14,229 nt of DNA. Source: Bacillota bacterium (GTDB lineage: Bacteria > Bacillota > Clostridia > Lachnospirales > Lachnospiraceae). Location: the NCBI GenBank assembly GCA_023392995.1, contig JAEWMZ010000307.1, forward strand, positions 1 through 14,229, written 5' to 3'. Under the pieces are notes generated by a model. That model saw only the letters and a program-made list of their open reading frames with translations, was not told the origin of the DNA and did not search any database. Below, piece by piece: positions 1-8,250 of the stretch. A program made the translations under genes and the position numbers. Within the stretch, counting starts at the first letter, position 1. Every line of letters starts with the position of its first letter.

Positions 1-299
1 CCGATATCAAGACCTGTAACCCTATCATCCTCACTGGTTCTGGCACTGGCAAAGATAATCGGTATCGTTGATATTTTGCGAAGCTCACGACAGATCTCAA
101 AGCCAGTGATTCTTGGCAGGTTGATATCCAGTAATATCATATGATAACAATTCGTCTCTAAAAGCCGATAAGCCTCCTCACTATCTAGCGCAAGGGTCAC
201 CTGATATCCATAATCCTCATACATATCCTGAACAATCATGGATAAATCCTTGTCATCATCAATGATCAATATTTTATAATTCGCAGTACTATTGTTCAT
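1..299 (-). CDS. Response regulator receiver domain, partial (3' end outside window)
   Basis: This is the first 99 codons of a response regulator, cut by the window edge. The translation starts MNNSTANYKILIIDDDKD, giving the acidic pocket, then LLDINLP with the phosphoacceptor aspartate, then the switch region IIFASARTSEDD. The pattern resembles OmpR-family receivers, but the output domain lies outside the window, so DNA binding is inferred. The ATG at 297-299 is preceded by AAGGTGG at a good distance, which fixes the start. The gene lies 146 bp downstream of the BceB-like permease on the same strand. By analogy with Bce systems it may be the regulator of that transporter, with a histidine kinase next. 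No convincing terminator or promoter was seen in the 146-bp gap, so co-transcription is possible. Confidence 0.9.
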   Translation of the reverse strand, partial: MNNSTANYKILIIDDDKDLSMIVQDMYEDYGYQVTLALDSEEAYRLLETNCYHMILLDINLPRITGFEICRELRKISTIPIIFASARTSEDDRVTGLDI

Positions 300-445
300 T
301 TATTTCCACCTTACCCTCTCAGGTTATTTTCACATTCGGATATTTTTATCTCATTCTATCACGGATATATTGGATAATCTATTAGAATATGGAGTCGCAC
401 TAACTGACTTTCGTTCGCAGGACGCGGGGTGCAGGATGTGAATGC

Positions 446-1771
446 TCAGCATTTCACACTAACCGACTTGAGATAGCGGATACCTGTAATGCAGACCACT
501 TCATAATAACAAAAGTACAGTATCGCAAAGCAAGCCGCGAATCCTCCAAGGGCATCAATCAATGAATCCTGCACTATCCCAGCCAATCCCATACTCATCT
601 TATAATAGATAGCTGGTGTGCCCACCAACAGTAAAACAAAGCACATGAATGTCGGAAGAATCAGCTTTAGCATTACCTGCATTTTTATTAAAACTTTCAC
701 TTGTGATTGACTTTTTCCCATACAGCATAGAATTCGGATATTTTTTGCTTGCTGTTTTAGCTCAATCATTTGCTGTAAAGAGAGGATAGAAAAATAGATT
801 ACGATAAAAATGATTGAAATACTTATCTGCAAGAAGCCCATCCACTGCTGATTTGCAGCTTCAAGAACCTTTAGCTCCTTCTTTAGAAGAAGAGTTCCAA
901 ATACAAAGGAGCATATGGCAAAAAACAGGCAGATGCAGAAAACAGAATTCATATATGCGCTCGTTTTAATTCCAGTTGTCATTTCTGCAATACGATAAAG
1001 CCGGGTACCTTGATATAAATCATCTGCTTGTGCCAGCCGCCTGGATAAAAGATACGCATACAGCCATTGATAGAACGTAATGATGCAAGAGATCAAAGGT
1101 ATTGCTATAAAGGAAATCATCCGATCAGCAAAATCCCCGGATCCTAATGCAAATCCAAGCAACAGGAGAATTAGGCTGAAAATACTGATACAAAACCAAA
1201 TCCCCCAGAATTTTTGTCTGCTCTTACCAATGGATTGATTGCGCCGTTCTTCCTTCATTAATTCACAGATTTGGAGCTTCGTTATCTTTCTGCCCATGCG
1301 AATCGCGGACAAGATCTCTACGATGCAAAAAAAGAAAAGTGTTTGCAGTATCGCTTGCAAAATAAGCATTCGTCCAACGTCACCTCCTGGAAGCTCATTG
1401 GAAAAGAAAGTGAGAAAAGTAATTGCCCCCAGGAATACTCCAAGAATAAAACACATACTTCCGATGAAGCAAAACTCTAGTTGAAAGACCCGTACTAATA
1501 TGCTTTTTTCCATACCCAGTAATAGATACGTTGCAAATTCCTTTGCTCTTTGCTTCATCATAAAGGTATTTATGTAGTTTACCAAGGCTACCATAATTAC
1601 AACGATAAGCAGCGGCAGTGACGCTGTTTGAAACCCCGCCTGTCTATTTCCAAAGATCGCAATCGTATTTGATACAAACATCACTGCAATCAATATTGTC
1701 ATGGTTGTAATATAAAGCAAATAATTGAACATAGAGCGCTTCGCATTGCGCAAAGCTAACTTAAGATACAT
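446..1771 (-). CDS. BceB/FtsX-superfamily ABC transporter permease lacking the large extracellular domain
   Basis: A 441-residue membrane protein with about ten hydrophobic segments, near residues 17-40, 50-71, 93-122, 136-157, 189-210, 218-243, 275-296, 312-331, 368-390 and 406-428. The sequence after segment 2 (KQRAKEFATYLLLGMEKS) matches the cytoplasmic motif of Bce-type permeases, and the helix number fits that family. In BceB proteins a domain of about 200 residues sits between helices 7 and 8. Here that interval is only about 15 residues (297-311), which explains the short length. Its start overlaps the ATPase gene by 11 bp and has a GGGAGG ribosome binding site, so the two are translationally coupled. 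The substrate is unknown. Bce-like pairs usually handle peptide antibiotics, but the missing sensor domain makes that uncertain. Confidence 0.85.
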   Translation of the reverse strand: MYLKLALRNAKRSMFNYLLYITTMTILIAVMFVSNTIAIFGNRQAGFQTASLPLLIVVIMVALVNYINTFMMKQRAKEFATYLLLGMEKSILVRVFQLEFCFIGSMCFILGVFLGAITFLTFFSNELPGGDVGRMLILQAILQTLFFFCIVEILSAIRMGRKITKLQICELMKEERRNQSIGKSRQKFWGIWFCISIFSLILLLLGFALGSGDFADRMISFIAIPLISCIITFYQWLYAYLLSRRLAQADDLYQGTRLYRIAEMTTGIKTSAYMNSVFCICLFFAICSFVFGTLLLKKELKVLEAANQQWMGFLQISISIIFIVIYFSILSLQQMIELKQQAKNIRILCCMGKSQSQVKVLIKMQVMLKLILPTFMCFVLLLVGTPAIYYKMSMGLAGIVQDSLIDALGGFAACFAILYFCYYEVVCITGIRYLKSVSVKC

Positions 1772-2837
1772 AACTCCCTCCCTCTGTAACCCTTGCCATT
1801 ACCTCCAATATATGAATAAAGAAAGTATGCTTATTATCTTCACCTCTATTTAATACCTCTTTTATCTCACCGTCCTGCATAAATAATATCTTATCACAGT
1901 AGCTTGCGGAAAAAGCGTCATGTGTTACCATTAATATTGTAGCAGAGTAATCCTGTTGTAACATAACCAGTGTTTCCATTAACTGCTTTGCAGAATGGCT
2001 GTCCAAAGCACCGGTAGGTTCGTCAGCCAGAATAAGGCTCGGATTTACTGCAATTGCTCTTGCACAAGCAGCACGTTGGCGCTGACCCCCGGACACTTCA
2101 TAGGGGAATTTACTTAATACCTCTGTAATTTCAAGTTTTTCGGCCAATTCATGAATTATATTCCTCACACTTTCTTTAGGAGCCCGCTTAATTGTCAAAG
2201 CCAAAGCAATATTCTCGTATATCGTCAGGGTATCAAGTAAATTGTACTCCTGAAAGATAAACCCTAAATGTTCTCTTCGAAAAGCAGATAGCTCCTTCTC
2301 CGATACTTCTGCAATGTCTTGACCTCTGATCTCAATGGTTCCGCTGGTTGCCTTATCTATGGTTGCTATCATATTTAACAAGGTCGATTTCCCAGACCCG
2401 GAAGCTCCCATGATTCCTACAAAGCTCCCTTTTGTAATCTCTAAACTGACATTGTTTACAGCATACGTGGAAGCGTTTTCCGGGTAGATTTTTCTTAGCT
2501 TTCCCAGCTTTAAAACAATATCCGGGCTGTCTGCCTGAGCATAAATTTCCCGTTGATCCTTACCCAGCCAACTAGTAATGACCTCAAAAAGAATTTGATT
2601 CGATTTCTCTTTCAGATTATCCTCAGAAATCAATTCACCTGATAGCAGTTCATTCAAGGTGATTTCCAAAAGGTCACATAGTGGAGTAAATAAAGCCAGG
2701 TCAGGCATAGATTTACCGGTTTCCCATTTTGATACCGCTTTATCTGTAATTCCCAATTTTTCAGCTAATTGACTTTGAGTCATACCATGAGCCTTTCGGC
2801 GTACAGCGATGAATTTTCCTATTTCAATTTGGTTCAT
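1761..2837 (-). CDS. XRE helix-turn-helix domain fused to a Bce/MacB-type ABC ATPase
   Basis: A 358-residue two-domain protein. Residues 5-66 form an XRE-type DNA-binding domain, with the recognition region SQLAEKLGITDKAVSKWETG. After a linker (about 67-106), residues 108-345 are an ABC ATPase with Walker A GASGSGKST (144-152), Q-loop FQEYNLLDTL (Q196), signature VSGGQRQR (248-255), Walker B LILADEP (268-274) and H-loop histidine 306. The ATPase half resembles BceA, and the permease follows with an 11-bp overlap. The ATG has AGGAGG nine bases upstream. The fusion suggests that the transporter subunit also binds DNA or controls its own operon, which is inference. An N-terminal HTH is not part of canonical BceA. 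No strong -35/-10 pair was found upstream, only AT-rich TAATAT/TATTAT sequences near 2865-2875. Confidence 0.9.
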   Translation of the reverse strand: MNQIEIGKFIAVRRKAHGMTQSQLAEKLGITDKAVSKWETGKSMPDLALFTPLCDLLEITLNELLSGELISEDNLKEKSNQILFEVITSWLGKDQREIYAQADSPDIVLKLGKLRKIYPENASTYAVNNVSLEITKGSFVGIMGASGSGKSTLLNMIATIDKATSGTIEIRGQDIAEVSEKELSAFRREHLGFIFQEYNLLDTLTIYENIALALTIKRAPKESVRNIIHELAEKLEITEVLSKFPYEVSGGQRQRAACARAIAVNPSLILADEPTGALDSHSAKQLMETLVMLQQDYSATILMVTHDAFSASYCDKILFMQDGEIKEVLNRGEDNKHTFFIHILEVMARVTEGGSYVS

Positions 2838-2995
2838 TTTATAAAGCCTCCTTTGTGTTTCATCCTATAATATTAACATAAGATGTACACCTACTAACGG
2901 TAGAGTTGGCAGAAATAATAGAGATTTCCTCCGAAATGCAAGCCATAAGGTAATTATAAGCATTCCATACCGGGACAAGCAATGGTATCTTTCAC

Positions 2996-3035
2996 AAAAA
3001 AACACACTGCCCCATACTACTGGAACAATGTGTTT
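2996..3035 (-). terminator. Rho-independent terminator after the aldo/keto reductase gene
   Basis: Arms 3000-3014 and 3021-3035 pair over 15 positions around a six-base loop. In the minus-strand transcript the three imperfect positions become G-U pairs, so the stem is continuous. It is followed by seven U residues (A run at 2996-3002). It lies 16 bp past the stop codon of the reductase and closes the minus-strand operon. The wobble placement shows that it acts on the minus strand. Confidence 0.88.
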
Positions 3036-3050
3036 CTGTTAAGCGAATTT

Positions 3051-4241
3051 TTAGTTGATTTTCATCAATTTTCGGGCAATTTTTACAACGGGGCGGAAGA
3101 CGACTCCTTCCATTTCCCGCTTCACATTTTTTAATTCCTTACGAATTTGTATATTCTGCGGGCAGTGCCGCTCACATTTACCGCATTCAGTGCATAAGGA
3201 GGCAAAGGCAGGCTGTTTTGATAATACGCCAAGAGTCTGGAAATATTTCATTCGGCTTCCCCTGTCTTTTAATAAGTACTTATCATTATAGGCCGAGAAG
3301 CAGCCCGGTATATTTACACCGTAGGGACATGGCATACAGTAGCCACAGGCGGTACAGGGAACCTTCGTCTTATCCAACAGGATTTTTTTCACCCGGTCAA
3401 ACATTGCAAGCTCTTCCTGCGTAAAGGAATTAGCAGCTGCATTACCGGCGATTTTTACATTCTCCTCAATCTGGGCTTCATCCCCCATTCCGGAGAGAAT
3501 CACATTTACCTCCGGATGATTCCAGATCCAACGAAGTGCCCACTCCGCTGGGGTTTTGTTCTTATCGCTGGTTCTGAATTCCTTTAATACCTCCTGGGGT
3601 AAATTATTCACCAGCTTCCCGCCTCGTAAGGGCTCCATAATCACGACAGGAATTCCCAGTGAGTGAGCAAGTTCAAGACCTGCCTTCGTCGCCTGATTAT
3701 TCTCGTCCATATAATTGTATTGAATCTGGCAGAAATCCCAGGGATATGCCTTGATTAAGAGTTCAAAATCGGTTTTACTGCCATGGAAGGAGAAACCAAT
3801 ATTACGAATGATCCCTTCCTTCTTTAAGTTCTCCAGCCATTCAATAACCCCAATGTTCTCCATACGATCAAAGGTTGGCTTATCGGAAAGCATGTGAAGC
3901 AGATAATAATCAATATAATCCGTCTTTAATTTTGTCAGCTGGGTATCCAGAATTTTCTTTGCTCCCTCCAGCTTTGTTACCATAAAGGGAGGCAGCTTGG
4001 TTGCTATTTTGACACGCTCACGATAACCGCCCTCTAAAGCATTTCCCAATAAGGATTCACTTTTTCCATTATGATAGAAATATGCGGTATCAAAATAATT
4101 AATCCCTTTCTCTATAGAATCGCGTATCATCGCTATGGATCTTGGCTCATCGATGCTTCCTCCCTTCATCGGAAAACGCATACAGCCAAAGCCAAGGATG
4201 GATAGCTCCTCCCCATTCTTTTGATTTGTTCTAGTTAACAT
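3051..4241 (-). CDS. Aldo/keto reductase with C-terminal 4Fe-4S ferredoxin-like domain
   Basis: A 396-residue cytoplasmic oxidoreductase. Residues 1-285 are the aldo/keto reductase barrel, with the expected catalytic tetrad D51, Y56, K82 and H116 (DTAYFYHNGK, IATKLPP, DYYLLHML). Residues 290-365 carry cysteine clusters: CTACGYCMPCP at 296-306 with C314 nearby, and a full CxxCxxCxxxCP motif CTECGKCERHCP at 350-361. This layout is a well-known clostridial subfamily in which Fe-S clusters probably feed electrons to or from the reductase site. The substrate cannot be read from sequence. The start overlaps the threonine-aldolase-like gene by 11 bp, which suggests translational coupling. A terminator follows directly. 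Confidence 0.92.
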   Translation of the reverse strand: MLTRTNQKNGEELSILGFGCMRFPMKGGSIDEPRSIAMIRDSIEKGINYFDTAYFYHNGKSESLLGNALEGGYRERVKIATKLPPFMVTKLEGAKKILDTQLTKLKTDYIDYYLLHMLSDKPTFDRMENIGVIEWLENLKKEGIIRNIGFSFHGSKTDFELLIKAYPWDFCQIQYNYMDENNQATKAGLELAHSLGIPVVIMEPLRGGKLVNNLPQEVLKEFRTSDKNKTPAEWALRWIWNHPEVNVILSGMGDEAQIEENVKIAGNAAANSFTQEELAMFDRVKKILLDKTKVPCTACGYCMPCPYGVNIPGCFSAYNDKYLLKDRGSRMKYFQTLGVLSKQPAFASLCTECGKCERHCPQNIQIRKELKNVKREMEGVVFRPVVKIARKLMKIN

Positions 4242-5295
4242 AATTGCCTCCCTCTGCCGTCAAAGCGGTAAATTTCTGAAAGAACTCAAGCAATTCCTTT
4301 ACTTGCTCCTGTGTCGTAGCCCAGGAGGTCACAAAGCGTATTGCAGTTTTGTCTTCTCCCACTTTCGCCTGTCTGCTAAAGAGAAAACGCTTCTCCAGCT
4401 CATTAAGTAAGGAATTTGGCAAGACTGGAAATAATTGATTGGAGACCACCGGTACATAGAATTCAAAACCACAGGCCGTGATCTCATCCGCAATCTGTTC
4501 TGCCATATGGTTCGCATGCTTCGCCAGATCATAATACAGGCAATCCTCCGGCCAAAATAAAGTCTCAAATTGTATTCCCAGGACAAAGCCCTTGGCTAAC
4601 ATAGCCCCTCTTTGTTTGATCATAAAGCGGAAATCTTCCTTTAATTCCTCTTTGCATATCACTAAGGCTTCCCCGAGCAGGGCACCATTTTTTGTTCCGC
4701 CGATATAGAATACATCCACCAAACGAGCGATGTCCTCCAGCGACAAATCATTTGCTTTACAGGTGAGAGCCGAGGCAAGCCGGGCACCATCTAAGAATAA
4801 CAGCAGCCCATTTTCAAGACATACTTCCCTAATCTCCTCCAGCTCTTTTTTGCTATAGATGGTTCCTAGTTCTGTTGTATCAGAGATATAGACCATCTTT
4901 GGCTGCACCATGTGCTCACCTTCATGACTCTCCAGCACCTTATGGATCATCTGAGGAGTTACCTTTCCATCAGGAGACGGCAGGGTTACGACCTTATGTC
5001 CGGTCGCTTCAATTGCTCCTGTTTCATGCACATTGATGTGTCCGGTGTCAGCTGCGATCACACATTGATGGGGACGCAAAAAGGAGGAGATCACTAACAG
5101 GTTCGTCTGGGTTCCGCCCGGAATAAAGTGGATATCCACATCCTCACGGTTTATCTGCTGCTTAATATATTCCTTTGCTTTATTGCAATGAACATCCTCT
5201 CCATAACCACGGTTTTGTTCCAGATTGAAGGCCACCAGCTTCTCAAGAATTCTGGGATGCGCTCCTTCGCTATAGTCGTTTGTAAAACTAATCAT
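4231..5295 (-). CDS. Low-specificity L-threonine aldolase-type PLP enzyme
   Basis: A 354-residue fold-type I PLP enzyme of the beta-eliminating lyase/threonine aldolase family. Recognisable elements are GGTQTNLL (60-67), a glycine/histidine region around H86 that would stack on the cofactor, LDGARLASAL (168-177) with the aspartate that contacts the pyridine nitrogen, and GGTKNGALLGEA with the Schiff-base lysine K202. The usual reaction splits threonine or allo-threonine to glycine and acetaldehyde, but related enzymes act on other beta-hydroxy amino acids, so specificity is open. The length is normal for the family. The ATG is preceded by GGAGG at nine bases. The gene begins 48 bp after ftsX with no visible terminator or strong promoter between them, so it is probably in the same transcript, and it overlaps the reductase downstream. 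Confidence 0.88.
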   Translation of the reverse strand: MISFTNDYSEGAHPRILEKLVAFNLEQNRGYGEDVHCNKAKEYIKQQINREDVDIHFIPGGTQTNLLVISSFLRPHQCVIAADTGHINVHETGAIEATGHKVVTLPSPDGKVTPQMIHKVLESHEGEHMVQPKMVYISDTTELGTIYSKKELEEIREVCLENGLLLFLDGARLASALTCKANDLSLEDIARLVDVFYIGGTKNGALLGEALVICKEELKEDFRFMIKQRGAMLAKGFVLGIQFETLFWPEDCLYYDLAKHANHMAEQIADEITACGFEFYVPVVSNQLFPVLPNSLLNELEKRFLFSRQAKVGEDKTAIRFVTSWATTQEQVKELLEFFQKFTALTAEGGNYVN

Positions 5296-5343
5296 TTTGT
5301 CGTTCCTCCAATTTTAATAATGTCATGGTTTTTGTTATAGCTT

Positions 5344-6234
5344 CTAGCCTTCCTTGCGTATGGAAGATACCCCAAACAGGCTGCCCGTCAGCCCCAGTAC
5401 AGCACTGATCCCCATAAGAACGGCCACAATGAACCTGCACAGCTCCTGGGCAGGCGGCAGAGGTAAAAACATAACATATTCACTGATGCTTTGATATCCC
5501 TGATTCATCATAAAAATAATCAATGCAGATGCCAGCCCCCCTCCAAGCAGGGTTAGGATCAATCCTGCCATGACAAAGGGAAAAGCAATAAAGGAATTAG
5601 GAGCACCCAGCAGACGTAATGTATTGATTTGCTCCTTGTTATGATAAATCCCCTGTCGTATCATATGAGAGATGATGACGAGGGTGGTTATTCCCACGGC
5701 GGCCGCAATAACGCCTCCCAGCAGCTTTATAGCATCAACGATTCCCCTTAGCTTCTCAAGAATATCCCGGTTATCTCTTACGTAATCAATTCCTTTCATA
5801 TCCGATATCTGGGTAAGTACCTGATCCATTTTGTTTAAATCAATCTTTATTTCAACAAAGGCTTCAAAGGGATTGTTATCGAACAACCGCAGGATTTCCG
5901 CCTCATTCCCAAGAAGCTTACGGTTTTTTGCATAAGCCTCACCGGCTGTCACATATCTTGCATCCTGGACACCGTCCAGCGTTTTCATTTTATCTACAAT
6001 CTGCCTGGCACCTGTTTCACCCACCTGATCCGCAAAGTAAGCACTAATCTGAGCCTCCTGCTGCAATGCGTTTACCAATTCGTCACCGATGGACCAGCCC
6101 GTAAGCACCAAACCGAATAAAAAAAGGATAAACCCCGTACCCAAAAAAGAGAAAAGATTCGATAACGGATGAAACCGAATGGTACGAAAAGCCTCTAATA
6201 TAAAATATCCAATATTATAGAAAAATACTTTCAT
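5344..6234 (-). CDS. ftsX: Cell-division-type ABC permease FtsX
   Basis: A 296-residue FtsX, counted from the ATG at 6232-6234 (MKVFFYNIGY). A longer reading frame extends upstream to 6306, but that start would overlap ftsE by 92 bp. The chosen ATG has a GGGGGG motif about ten bases upstream and overlaps ftsE by only 20 bp. Topology is typical: cytoplasmic N-terminus, helix 1 at about 27-47, extracellular domain 48-170, then three helices near 171-192, 216-243 and 267-288. The cytoplasmic segment after helix 2 (YHNKEQINTLRLLGA) is the conserved family motif. FtsX, driven by FtsE, passes a conformational signal to an extracellular coiled-coil partner that controls peptidoglycan hydrolysis. The partner here is probably the product of the first gene in the operon. 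Confidence 0.92.
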   Translation of the reverse strand: MKVFFYNIGYFILEAFRTIRFHPLSNLFSFLGTGFILFLFGLVLTGWSIGDELVNALQQEAQISAYFADQVGETGARQIVDKMKTLDGVQDARYVTAGEAYAKNRKLLGNEAEILRLFDNNPFEAFVEIKIDLNKMDQVLTQISDMKGIDYVRDNRDILEKLRGIVDAIKLLGGVIAAAVGITTLVIISHMIRQGIYHNKEQINTLRLLGAPNSFIAFPFVMAGLILTLLGGGLASALIIFMMNQGYQSISEYVMFLPLPPAQELCRFIVAVLMGISAVLGLTGSLFGVSSIRKEG

Positions 6235-6904
6235 CCTGCTTCGCCCCCCGTTCGATGGTGATTTCTCCCTCCTGCACCCGGATATAGGTTGCATCCTGTC
6301 CCTCAATCAAATGGGTTGCATGGGTGGTGATGATGACCGCCGTCTTATCATCCCGGAAGGAATTCAGTATATGTAAAATATTAAGAGCATTCTCCTGATC
6401 CAGATTGCCGGTAGGTTCATCCGCAATCAGTAACGCAGGCTTTCTGACCACTGCCCGGGCGATGGCAACTCTCTGTGCTTCTCCCCAGGAAAGATGCTCC
6501 ACCGGAGTGTTAAGCTTATGCCCCAGCCCCACCTTTTTTAAGGCTTCTGTTGCTTCCTGCTTCATCTTTCTGGGTGGAATCCCAAGAATACGCATACCAA
6601 TCATAACATTTTCCAGTGCCGTTCTTCGCTCAATTAGTTTAAATTCCTGGAACACCGGCCCGATCTTTCTTCGCAGCTTGCGAAGCTTCCAGTCATTTCC
6701 ACGTTTCATCCGCGAGCCAAGCACGGTCAGCTTACCGGAGGTGGGAAATTCGATTCCCATGAGAAGCTTTAAGAAGCTGGTCTTTCCGGAGCCGCTGTGT
6801 CCGGTGATATATACCAGCTCCCCCGGTTGAATCTTTAAATTCACATTCTTTAAGGCTTTTGTTCCATCACTATAGGTTAAGGCTACATCTTTTGCTTCAA
6901 TCAT
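6215..6904 (-). CDS. ftsE: Cell-division-type ABC ATPase FtsE with atypical signature motif
   Basis: A 229-residue ABC ATPase starting at the ATG at 6902-6904. A GTG four codons upstream lies inside the GGAGGTG ribosome binding site and is unlikely to be used. Motifs are Walker A GHSGSGKT (35-42), Q-loop Q86 in VFQEFKLIERRTALENV, Walker B ALLIADEP (157-164), D-loop NLD and H-loop TTHATH (H195). The signature reads LSWGEAQR (138-145) where FtsE proteins normally have LSGGEQQR. The codons TCC TGG GGA GAA are clear on the minus strand. FtsE energises FtsX from the cytoplasmic side of the membrane. The start overlaps the end of the coiled-coil gene by 8 bp and the end overlaps ftsX, so the three genes are coupled. 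Confidence 0.93.
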   Translation of the reverse strand: MIEAKDVALTYSDGTKALKNVNLKIQPGELVYITGHSGSGKTSFLKLLMGIEFPTSGKLTVLGSRMKRGNDWKLRKLRRKIGPVFQEFKLIERRTALENVMIGMRILGIPPRKMKQEATEALKKVGLGHKLNTPVEHLSWGEAQRVAIARAVVRKPALLIADEPTGNLDQENALNILHILNSFRDDKTAVIITTHATHLIEGQDATYIRVQEGEITIERGAKQDESIFL

Positions 6905-8048
6905 TACTATCCTCACCTCCGTATTTAGGGATTATGATAAAGTTTAAGGCTTCCTGCTGGCTCCAAACCTCACTCAAGGTAAAGTCCAGCTGAAGCATAT
7001 CTCCTGTAATTGCTCCAAAATCAATGATAAGAGGACCCTCCCGGAATAATTCCTGCAAGGAAGAGGCTTCCAGCGGCATATCATAGAAGGTTCCCTGCTG
7101 CACTTCAAAACGAATCGCCATATCACCTTCCACAACAAAGTTACCGACTAAGCTCAGATGCTTATCCGGCACCTCAATCACAACCTTTTCCTCCTGGAAT
7201 CGGAAAATCGTTCGCCCAAGAGTTGAGTTCTCAGCTAAGATCCGGTTGAATACTTCCTCTGACAGATATCCCTGCACAGAGAATAAACCATAGGCAATAT
7301 TTAAATCCTCCAGAGTAAAATGTCCTGCTTCAATGATCTGGGTTAAATCCGCTGCAATAGCAGGAAACAGTGTGGTGCAATCCGTCCACATCTGAGCAAT
7401 CAATGTCAGCTGCTCCTCGTAATAAGCCCGGTTCTCCTGCAAGGAGGCTAAATAAGTCTCCCTCTCCTCCTGTAACTTTTCTTTGGCTTTCAGCTTTTTG
7501 GCAAGCTTATCTCTTGCCTGCTCCAAACGCAATTTCTGCTCCACCAAGGCATCTCTTCGGCCTTGAAGCTTTGTTTTGCTATCCTCCAAGGAGGCTAATA
7601 AATCCTTAACATTGTGGGTGATATCCTTAATTATGTTGAGACTTGCCAAAAACTCAGATAAGGTTCCTGCGTTTAGTAAAATCTCCAGATAAGAAGCCGG
7701 ACCTCTTCTTTGATAGTCTACCAATACCTGCTTTAAAATGTTGAGCTGCGTGTTATATTCTGACTGAGCATCCCCAATGGAGCCTTCCAGCTTCTGAACC
7801 TGCTGCTCCTGCTGCTCTATCTCCGCAGCCGCTTCTCTCTCCTGCTGCTCGATTCCAGTCATCTCCTGCTGCAGCTTAAACAGCTCATCCAGAACCGCCT
7901 TCTCTTCCTCGGAGAGACCGGATAAGGTATCCTCCAACTCTGTTACCTTTTGCACTTCACCAAAGACTTGCAAAGGGAGCAGGGTGCATAGGATGATAAG
8001 AATTAGCGCGAAGGATATTATGACTTTGCTTCGAACAAAGTGATTCAT
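6897..8048 (-). CDS. Secreted PcsB/CwlO-like coiled-coil protein without a recognisable hydrolase domain (probable FtsEX partner)
   Basis: A 383-residue exported protein. Residues 1-30 are a signal peptide: positive N-terminus, hydrophobic core VIISFALILIILCTLLPL, and likely cleavage near VFG-E. Residues 34-115 and 140-218 are predicted coiled coil, rich in Q, E, K and L. Between them sits YQRRGPASYLEILLNAGTLS (112-131), matching the helical hairpin of PcsB/CwlO-type proteins that bind FtsX. Residues 220-383 do not show a CHAP, NlpC/P60 or LytM active-site pattern. They begin helical and end in probable beta strands (FRFQEEKVVIEVP to FIIIPKYGG). It may therefore activate another hydrolase, as EnvC does with amidases; that is inference. 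Its ATG has AGGGGGAG at seven bases. It is the first gene of the operon, behind a strong promoter. Confidence 0.85.
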   Translation of the reverse strand: MNHFVRSKVIISFALILIILCTLLPLQVFGEVQKVTELEDTLSGLSEEEKAVLDELFKLQQEMTGIEQQEREAAAEIEQQEQQVQKLEGSIGDAQSEYNTQLNILKQVLVDYQRRGPASYLEILLNAGTLSEFLASLNIIKDITHNVKDLLASLEDSKTKLQGRRDALVEQKLRLEQARDKLAKKLKAKEKLQEERETYLASLQENRAYYEEQLTLIAQMWTDCTTLFPAIAADLTQIIEAGHFTLEDLNIAYGLFSVQGYLSEEVFNRILAENSTLGRTIFRFQEEKVVIEVPDKHLSLVGNFVVEGDMAIRFEVQQGTFYDMPLEASSLQELFREGPLIIDFGAITGDMLQLDFTLSEVWSQQEALNFIIIPKYGGEDSND

Positions 8049-8106
8049 AAACCGACTCCCCCTTTTTCACCGATTCATTTTTTATAGTTTTATAAAAATC
8101 TTCTTG

Positions 8107-8135
8107 ATTATACCATTTCTTATTACACTACACAA
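8107..8135 (-). promoter_or_regulatory. Promoter of the coiled-coil protein-ftsE-ftsX operon
   Basis: On the minus strand there is TTGTGT (8130-8135), a 17-bp spacer and a perfect TATAAT (8107-8112). The expected transcript start is near 8100, giving a leader of about 50 bases before the ATG at 8048. This is the only strong promoter seen for the five-gene minus-strand operon. Confidence 0.75.
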
Positions 8136-8250
8136 TTACCATCTTCAATTATATAGAAGGTTGACGATTCTTATAAAAGGTGAAAGCCAGGTTCTATTGT
8201 AGGGGTATGATAACACTTGCAAACGAATAACAGCCGTTAACCTATCAAAT

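Noticed and set aside
435..460. Terminator at the end of the permease gene
   Set aside because: There is an imperfect ten-base inverted repeat around the stop codon (GTGAATGCT/AGCATTTCAC), but no U-run follows it.
6235..6306. N-terminal extension of FtsX from an upstream ATG
   Set aside because: It would overlap ftsE by 92 bp, and its sequence (rich in R, S and G) does not look like an FtsX N-terminus. The ATG at 6234 has a ribosome binding site and the normal start.
6405..6830. 141-residue plus-strand reading frame
   Set aside because: It lies wholly antisense to ftsE, whose motifs are intact, and its composition looks like a mirror of that gene.
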